The notes under the pieces were generated by a model. The model made no database searches. It was not told where the DNA came from and saw nothing but the letters and a program-made list of their open reading frames with translations. 50,560 nt of DNA from Deltaproteobacteria bacterium. Lineage in GTDB: Bacteria > Myxococcota_A > UBA9160 > UBA6930. The stretch is taken from positions 1 to 50,560 of the forward strand of contig JAJDAP010000037.1 in the NCBI GenBank assembly GCA_029261795.1. Direction: 5' to 3'. The first letter of the stretch is position 1. Each line of letters opens with the position of its first letter. A program made the position numbers and the translations under genes. Positions 45,776 to 50,560 of this stretch are shown in pieces.

Positions 45776-47243
45776 TCCGCGCGGTTTCCTGAAGCACGGC
45801 CGCGAAGGCACGGCGTATCGGGACATCGAGACGCGTACCCACGACTATTCGTGCGTTGTCGAGGACTTCCCGCCGGAGAAGACCCACGAGCAGGCTTCGC
45901 GTTGCATGGATTGCGGCATCCCGTTCTGCAACAACGGCTGTCCGCTCGGCAACATCATTCCCGACTTCAACGATCTCGTATTTCGCGACAAGTGGGAGGA
46001 CGCCCTCGCGCGACTCCACTCGACGAATAACTTCCCCGAGTTCACCGGGATGGTCTGCCCCGCGCCCTGCGAGCAGGCCTGTGTCCTGGGGATCAACCAG
46101 GACCCGGTGACGATCAAGCAGGTCGAGTGGGAGATCGTTCGCAAGGGCTGGGACGAGGGCTGGGTAAAACCCGTCCGGCCCGAGCGGCGAACCGGTCGCA
46201 GTGTCGCGGTCGTGGGTTCCGGCCCTGCGGGCCTGTCAGCGGCGCAGCAACTCACCCGCGCCGGCCATACCGTGACGCTGTTCGAGAAGAACGATCGCGT
46301 GGGTGGCTTGCTCCGTTACGGCATCCCGGATTTCAAGATGGAGAAGTGGCTGATCGACCGACGCGTCGATCAGATGCAGGCCGAGGGCGTGATCTTCCAG
46401 CCCGGTGTACACGTGGGCGTCGAGTACACGACCGCGGATCTGCGCAAGAACTTCGACGCCGTCCTGCTGACCACCGGATCCGAAACACCCCGGGATCTCG
46501 ACGTCGAGGGACGTTCGCTCGACGGCGTCCACTTCGCGATGGATTTCCTGCCGCAGCAGAACCATCGCGTAGCCGGGGACACCGTGCCCGAAGGGGACGA
46601 AATCCTGGCGACGGACAAGCACGTCGTGATCCTCGGTGGAGGTGACACAGGTTCGGACTGCATCGGCACCTCGCACCGTCAGGGTGCGAAGTCGGTCACG
46701 TCGATCGAGCTCCTGCCGCAGCCCCCGGTCGGCCGCCACGAATCCGAGCCGTGGCCGAGCGCCAAGAAGTACTACTTCAACGTGTCCTCCTCACACCAGG
46801 AGGGCGGCGAGCGGCTCTACGCGTTGTCGACGACCCATCTGGAGGGCGAGGGCGGGCGCGTCAAGGCGCTCCACGCCGTCGAGGTGTGCTTCGAGCGCGA
46901 TGACCTGAACCGTCCGACGTTTCCCCCGAAGGAAGTCGCTGGAAGCGCACAAGCGATTCCGGCGGATCTCGTGCTGCTGGCCATGGGGTTCGTTCATCCG
47001 ACCCACGCGGGCCTGGTCGAGGGGTTGGCTGTGACGCTCGACCCGCGCGGCAACGTGAAGGCCGAAGTTGCAGGCAGCTCTGCCTTCGCGACCAGCGAGC
47101 CCGGCGTATTCGCCGCGGGCGACTGCCGAAGAGGCCAGTCCCTGGTGGTGTGGGCGCAATGGGAAGGTCGTGAAGCCGCTCGCGCCGTCGATCGCTACCT
47201 GCAAGGCACCTCGCGCCTACAAAGCCGCAACGCCTTCGTCTAG
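45768..47243 (+). CDS. gltD: Glutamate synthase small subunit
   Basis: This 491-residue flavoprotein passes electrons from NAD(P)H through FAD and 4Fe-4S clusters to GltB. The N-terminal cluster cysteines are in CMDCGIPFCNNGCPLGN and CPAPCEQACVLG. The FAD fold is VAVVGSGPAGLSAAQQL with RVGGLLRYGIPDFKM, and the NAD(P)H fold is VVILGGGDTGSDCIG. The C-terminal FAAGDCRRGQSLVVWA closes the FAD site. The ATG lies within gltB (eight-base overlap), so the subunits are translationally coupled. Confidence 0.96.
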   Translation: MVDPRGFLKHGREGTAYRDIETRTHDYSCVVEDFPPEKTHEQASRCMDCGIPFCNNGCPLGNIIPDFNDLVFRDKWEDALARLHSTNNFPEFTGMVCPAPCEQACVLGINQDPVTIKQVEWEIVRKGWDEGWVKPVRPERRTGRSVAVVGSGPAGLSAAQQLTRAGHTVTLFEKNDRVGGLLRYGIPDFKMEKWLIDRRVDQMQAEGVIFQPGVHVGVEYTTADLRKNFDAVLLTTGSETPRDLDVEGRSLDGVHFAMDFLPQQNHRVAGDTVPEGDEILATDKHVVILGGGDTGSDCIGTSHRQGAKSVTSIELLPQPPVGRHESEPWPSAKKYYFNVSSSHQEGGERLYALSTTHLEGEGGRVKALHAVEVCFERDDLNRPTFPPKEVAGSAQAIPADLVLLAMGFVHPTHAGLVEGLAVTLDPRGNVKAEVAGSSAFATSEPGVFAAGDCRRGQSLVVWAQWEGREAARAVDRYLQGTSRLQSRNAFV

Positions 47244-47263
47244 GACTGCGACGATCCGGCTTT
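47221..47263 (+). terminator. Possible weak terminator after gltD
   Basis: aaagccg at 47221-47227 is complementary to cggcttt at 47257-47263, and one more T follows. The stem overlaps the gltD stop and has a loop of about 29 bases, so the case is weak. A taggat at 47312-47317 further on could be a -10 box for the division genes. Confidence 0.3.
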
Positions 47264-47344
47264 TGATTCCGAATTTGGTTCCCGGATGGTGTGGGTCGGT
47301 ACGGCGCGTGGTAGGATCGCCCCATTGGAGGGTGACCTGGCCGA

Positions 47345-47629
47345 ATGAGCGATCGCAAGCCCGAGCATGCGGACCTCGCGCACTTCGAGCGCCTCGACGG
47401 CTTGGTCCGCGAGTTGGTCGATCGACTCCAGGCGCTCGGCAAGGAGAACGCCGCACTGCGGGAGCAACTGGGCGAGCGCGGGACGCGGGTGCGCGAACTC
47501 GAGGAGCAAGCCGCAGCGTGGTTGCAGGTTCGCGCCAACGCGACGCGCGGAATCGATCAGCTCGTCGAGCAGATCGATGCGCTGGAGTCGGAGCTCGATC
47601 GCAGGGTAGAGCCGGCTGCCGAGGGCTGA
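47345..47629 (+). CDS. ZapB-like coiled-coil cell division protein
   Basis: This 94-residue, charged, heptad-rich protein (FERLDGLVRELVDRLQALGKENAALREQL, then RVRELEEQ) has no membrane segment. Its size, coiled coil and position immediately before zapA fit ZapB, which links ZapA-FtsZ to the chromosome terminus. Coiled coils carry little family information, so the call depends mainly on context. ATG 47345 follows ggagg at 47327-47331 at somewhat long spacing. One base separates it from zapA. Confidence 0.65.
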   Translation: MSDRKPEHADLAHFERLDGLVRELVDRLQALGKENAALREQLGERGTRVRELEEQAAAWLQVRANATRGIDQLVEQIDALESELDRRVEPAAEG

Positions 47630-47630
47630 G

Positions 47631-47933
47631 ATGGCGACCAAACGAACGATCCCGGTAATGATTCAAGGGCGCGAGTACCGCATCCGCGCGGAGACGACGC
47701 CCGAGGCGGTGAGAGCCGCTGCCGAACTCTTGAATGAGACGATTGACCGCGTTCGTACCCGAGCGGGCACCGTGGATTCCGTCGACGTGGCCGTTCTTGC
47801 TGCGCTCAACATCGCCAATACCCTCGTTTCAGTGCGTCAGGACGGTGCTCCTCCCGATTTGTTAGGTCCCCGGATCGAAGAGTTGGTAACGCTCGTCGAA
47901 TCCGCGCTGGCTGAGCCAACGGGCACGCACTAG
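47631..47933 (+). CDS. zapA: Cell division protein ZapA
   Basis: This 100-residue FtsZ-ring stabiliser has the ZapA pattern: a short beta-strand region (TIPVMIQGREYRIRAETTPEAVRAAAELLNETI) and an alpha-helical dimerisation part (VAVLAALNIANTLVSVR). It starts at ATG one base after the upstream stop and is followed by fau, a conserved arrangement in many proteobacteria. The 19-bp gap to the next gene leaves no room for the 6S RNA that sits here in other lineages. Confidence 0.9.
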   Translation: MATKRTIPVMIQGREYRIRAETTPEAVRAAAELLNETIDRVRTRAGTVDSVDVAVLAALNIANTLVSVRQDGAPPDLLGPRIEELVTLVESALAEPTGTH

Positions 47934-47952
47934 GCGCGGTGCTGCGCTGCCC

Positions 47953-48522
47953 GTGAGCGAAGCGAAACGCGCGGTCCGCGCCTCGATGGCCATTCGAAGA
48001 AGGGCGGTCCCGGTGCGAGAAGCGCAGGCCTTCGCGGATCAGGCCGCAGCGAGGCTTCTCGAAACAACGGCCTGGCGGGAAGCGCAACGTGTCGCGTTGT
48101 ACGCGGCGCTTCCAGATGAGTTGCCGACGGCGCCGCTTCAGGCTGCCGCGCGTTCAGCGGGTCTGGCGATGCTCTGGCCGCGGGTCGAGGGTGCTCGCCT
48201 CGAATTCGCGCTCTGCGGCGCGGACGCCCTGGTCCCGGCACGTTTCGGGGTCCGCTGCCCGCCCGCCGAGATTCCCGCCTCCAATCTCACAGCCGGCGAT
48301 CTCGTCGTCGTGCCCGCGGTCTCGTTCACGCGTGAAGGTGGCCGCCTCGGGCGGGGAGGCGGGTACTATGATCGGGTTCTAGGCTCGCTCCCGATGCGGG
48401 CGTGTTCCGTCGCCATCGGGTACGACTTTCAGCTCGTGGACGAGCTCCCGATCGAACCACAGGATATGCCCGTGGACATGGTGGTGACGAACGCGGGGAT
48501 CTGGCGGAGGGTTGCAGCGTGA
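47953..48522 (+). CDS. fau: 5-formyltetrahydrofolate cyclo-ligase
   Basis: This 189-residue enzyme converts 5-formyl-THF to 5,10-methenyl-THF with ATP. The N-terminal KRAVRASMAIRRRAV, the central PAVSFTREGGRLGRGGGYYDRVL (substrate and ATP loop) and the end ELPIEPQDMPVDMVVTNAGI are diagnostic. The GTG at 47953 starts 19 bases after zapA. The stop overlaps the tyrS GTG by four bases. Confidence 0.93.
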   Translation: MSEAKRAVRASMAIRRRAVPVREAQAFADQAAARLLETTAWREAQRVALYAALPDELPTAPLQAAARSAGLAMLWPRVEGARLEFALCGADALVPARFGVRCPPAEIPASNLTAGDLVVVPAVSFTREGGRLGRGGGYYDRVLGSLPMRACSVAIGYDFQLVDELPIEPQDMPVDMVVTNAGIWRRVAA

Positions 48523-49754
48523 GCGTGGAGCAAGAGGTCGGCGAGCAAGTCGACGAGCAGCTCGAGCGCATGGCGGCTGGGAGCATCGACTTCGTCGGGT
48601 TGCAGGAGCTGCGCCCGCGTCTGACGGAAGCGCTCAATGCTGGTCGGCCGCTTCGCGTCAAGCTTGGCATGGACCCCTCGGCGGCGGATCTGCACGTCGG
48701 CCATAGCGTCACCCTCGAGAAGCTCAGGGTCTTCCAGGAGCTGGGTCACACGCCGATCTTCCTGGTCGGCGATTTCACGGCGCGCATCGGAGACCCTACC
48801 GGCAAGAACAAGGCGCGGCCGCCGCTCGAGCCGGAGCAGATTCGCGCCAACGCGCAGACCTATGTCGACCAGGTAGGCAAGGTCCTCGATGCCGACCGCG
48901 CCGAGATTCGTTTCAACAGCGAATGGATGGACGCGATGTCGCCGACGGACTTCGTCCGGCTGTGTTCGCGTTATACCGTGGCCCGGATGCTGGAGCGCGA
49001 CGATTTCGCCAAGCGCTACCGCGAGGGCACCGCGATCTCGGTGCACGAGTTTCTCTATCCGCTGGTCCAGGCCTACGACTCGGTGGCTCTGCAGGCCGAT
49101 GTGGAACTGGGTGGGACGGACCAGTTGTTCAACCTGCTCGTCGGTCGTGAGATCCAACGAGACTACGGCCAGCCGCCTCAGGCGGTCATCACCCTCCCGC
49201 TCCTGGTCGGGACCGACGGCAAGGAGAAGATGTCCAAGAGCGTCGGGAACACGATCGGACTCACGGAACCGCCGCAGGAGATCTATGGCAAGACCATGAG
49301 CATCTCCGATTCCCTGATGGCGGACTGGATTCCGGTCCTCAGCTTCGGCCGTTGGGACGATCTCGAGGCCAGCGTTTCGGGAGGGGCCGAAGATCCCCTC
49401 TCCGTGAAGCAGGAATTGGCACGTCGGCTGGTTGATCGCTTTCATGGCGAAGGTGCCTCGAGCGGGGCTGAGGCTCACTTTCGGCAGGTCATCCAGCAGG
49501 GCCGCGCGCCGGACGAGGTACCCGAAGTCGAGATTCCCCTCGGTTCGGATGGTGATGCCGGCCTGTTGGATGTGATGCGGCAGGCCCTCGGCCTGGCGTC
49601 CAACGGAGAGGCGCGGCGGCTCGTCAGCGGCGGCGCGGTGCGATTGGACGAGCAGCGAATCGACGACCCGAAGGTACGGCTACCGGCCGGCGAGTACCTC
49701 CTGCAGGCCGGAAAGCGGCGCTATGCTCGCGTTCGACTCACAAGCGAGCCGTGA
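48519..49754 (+). CDS. tyrS: Tyrosyl-tRNA synthetase, KMSKS-type
   Basis: This 411-residue class I synthetase has the HIGH variant KLGMDPSAADLHVGHSV, GDFTARIGDPTGKNKARP, the tyrosine-site ELGGTDQLFNLLVGRE and KEKMSKSVGNTIGL. The KMSKS form places it in the TyrZ-like branch rather than the KFGKT-type TyrS of E. coli. A C-terminal S4 RNA-binding domain is present (EARRLVSGGAVRLDEQRI). The GTG start follows ggcggaggg and overlaps the fau stop. It is the last gene before the rRNA promoter. Confidence 0.95.
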   Translation: MSVEQEVGEQVDEQLERMAAGSIDFVGLQELRPRLTEALNAGRPLRVKLGMDPSAADLHVGHSVTLEKLRVFQELGHTPIFLVGDFTARIGDPTGKNKARPPLEPEQIRANAQTYVDQVGKVLDADRAEIRFNSEWMDAMSPTDFVRLCSRYTVARMLERDDFAKRYREGTAISVHEFLYPLVQAYDSVALQADVELGGTDQLFNLLVGREIQRDYGQPPQAVITLPLLVGTDGKEKMSKSVGNTIGLTEPPQEIYGKTMSISDSLMADWIPVLSFGRWDDLEASVSGGAEDPLSVKQELARRLVDRFHGEGASSGAEAHFRQVIQQGRAPDEVPEVEIPLGSDGDAGLLDVMRQALGLASNGEARRLVSGGAVRLDEQRIDDPKVRLPAGEYLLQAGKRRYARVRLTSEP

Positions 49755-49761
49755 GAAGGCG

Positions 49762-49798
49762 GATTCCCCAAGGGAATCGTTCGAATTCCCCGCGGGAA
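49762..49798 (+). terminator. Tandem hairpins after tyrS
   Basis: gattccc/gggaatc (49762-49768 with 49772-49778) and ttccc/gggaa (49786-49790 with 49794-49798) form two adjacent stems within 50 bases of the tyrS stop. Only a pyrimidine-rich stretch (taatcttctctctc) follows rather than a clean T-run. They lie just upstream of the rRNA promoter. Confidence 0.45.
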
Positions 49799-49821
49799 GC
49801 TAATCTTCTCTCTCCGCGCTC

Positions 49822-49850
49822 TTGACGGACCGCGCTGCTCTGCTTAAATT
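49822..49850 (+). promoter_or_regulatory. rRNA operon promoter
   Basis: TTGACG at 49822-49827 and TAAATT at 49845-49850 are separated by 17 bases. The bases after the -10 box are GC-rich (gccgacccg), the discriminator type linked in many proteobacteria to negative control of rRNA promoters during the stringent response. The distance to the 16S start, about 335 bases, suits a leader. Confidence 0.65.
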
Positions 49851-50186
49851 GCCGACCCGCTTCAGCACACGGCGAACGGTCCTGCCAATCGCTTGAAGCG
49901 AACTCCTCCCCTCCTTAGGGGAGGTCTGTCCGATGGGCCCAATACAGGCCCAGAGCACTTCGTGCGGTCTTTGAAAACCGAATAGCGTGCGGTCTGAGTC
50001 GAGCCTGCAAAGCTCGGCCAGACGGTAAAGGGTTTATACAAACCACTGCCGGATCGATCCCCTCGGATCGAGAAGGCGCGGTCGGATCTCGTTTGCAGCG
50101 AGGTTGCGATCGCAATCCGAACAACCCCCGAGGTCAGGGATACGAAACGTTATGCGTTTCGCCTCTGGCGGAGGGGTGCCAAGTTC
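49851..50186 (+). other. 16S rRNA leader with hairpins and boxA-like site
   Basis: These 336 bases contain no gene. An 8-bp stem, cctcccct/aggggagg (49905-49924, loop cctt), lies early. A boxA-like antitermination segment (gcggtctttgaaaa, about 49964-49977) follows. Smaller stems such as ggttt/aaacc (50031-50044) follow as well. This is the usual content of a processed rRNA leader. Confidence 0.6.

Positions 50187-50560
<374 letters not shown>

Noticed and set aside
47934..47952. 6S RNA between zapA and the 5-formyl-THF cyclo-ligase gene
   Set aside because: This is its usual place in many proteobacteria, but the gap here is only 19 bases.
49905..49924. Intrinsic terminator before the 16S gene
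   Set aside because: The 8-bp stem lies downstream of the rRNA promoter, lacks a T-run and is better explained as rRNA leader structure.

Overview
The window is GC-rich and gene-dense on both strands. It looks like a Gram-negative, deltaproteobacterial-type genome (Myxococcota or Desulfobacterota-like). The evidence is a full LPS inner-core set, an LptF permease, lipoproteins, YicC next to a RemA-like protein, an LLM-class oxidoreductase, frequent GTG and TTG starts with 4-base stop/start overlaps, and the sequence of the partial 16S gene at the right end. Both ends lie in multicopy sequence: position 1 falls inside a transposase repeat whose second copy is at 27.5 kb, and the last 374 bases are the start of a 16S rRNA. 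The window may therefore be a whole contig broken at repeats.

Layout. 1-460: frameshifted remnant of a REP-associated (Y1/HUH) transposase. 598-2574 (minus): WaaP/KdkA-type kinase and LptF. 2634-15060 (plus): a long, tightly coupled run of two heptosyltransferase-type GT9 proteins, a GT2, a dTDP-rhamnose 4-epimerase-type SDR, heptose-7-phosphate kinase, YicC, RemA-like, guanylate kinase, bifunctional Rel, a WaaE-type GT2, a GT4 and a GHMP kinase. 15003-21632 (minus): metallophosphatase lipoprotein, MsbA-type ABC exporter, FAD oxidoreductase, PurM, a perfect 47-bp inverted repeat, and an LLM oxidoreductase. 21813-26842 (plus): YbjN-like lipoprotein, a small GT2, and a two-gene ABC exporter with one consensus and one degenerate ATP site. 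26843-28449: an accessory patch with direct repeats, an intact transposase with an AT-rich promoter, the second copy of the window-start repeat, and a tiny secreted or anchored protein. 28427-31225 (minus): a 932-residue winged-helix/AAA regulator. 31467-37811: smc and ftsY, separated by a truncated PhyH-type dioxygenase fragment and an opposite-strand esterase. 37808-38632: a decayed TonB-domain gene. 38710-40922: glpK and a glycerophosphodiesterase. 41237-47243: gltBD behind a structured leader. 47345-49754: ZapB-like, ZapA, 5-formyl-THF cyclo-ligase and TyrRS. 49822 to the end: rRNA promoter, leader and 16S 5' end.

How the genes fit together. The left third builds and exports LPS core (heptose kinase, heptosyltransferases, core glycosyltransferases, core kinase, LptF, MsbA-like flippase). 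It is interleaved with nucleotide and stringent-response genes (gmk, rel). The right third is housekeeping: chromosome segregation, membrane targeting, division, ammonium assimilation, glycerol use and translation. I found no CRISPR array, prophage, tRNA or recognisable defence island. The most unusual signals are the perfect long hairpin at 20508-20605, the duplicated transposase segment, the small CTERM-like protein beside the transposase, the degenerate/consensus ABC pair, and two decayed genes near smc-ftsY.
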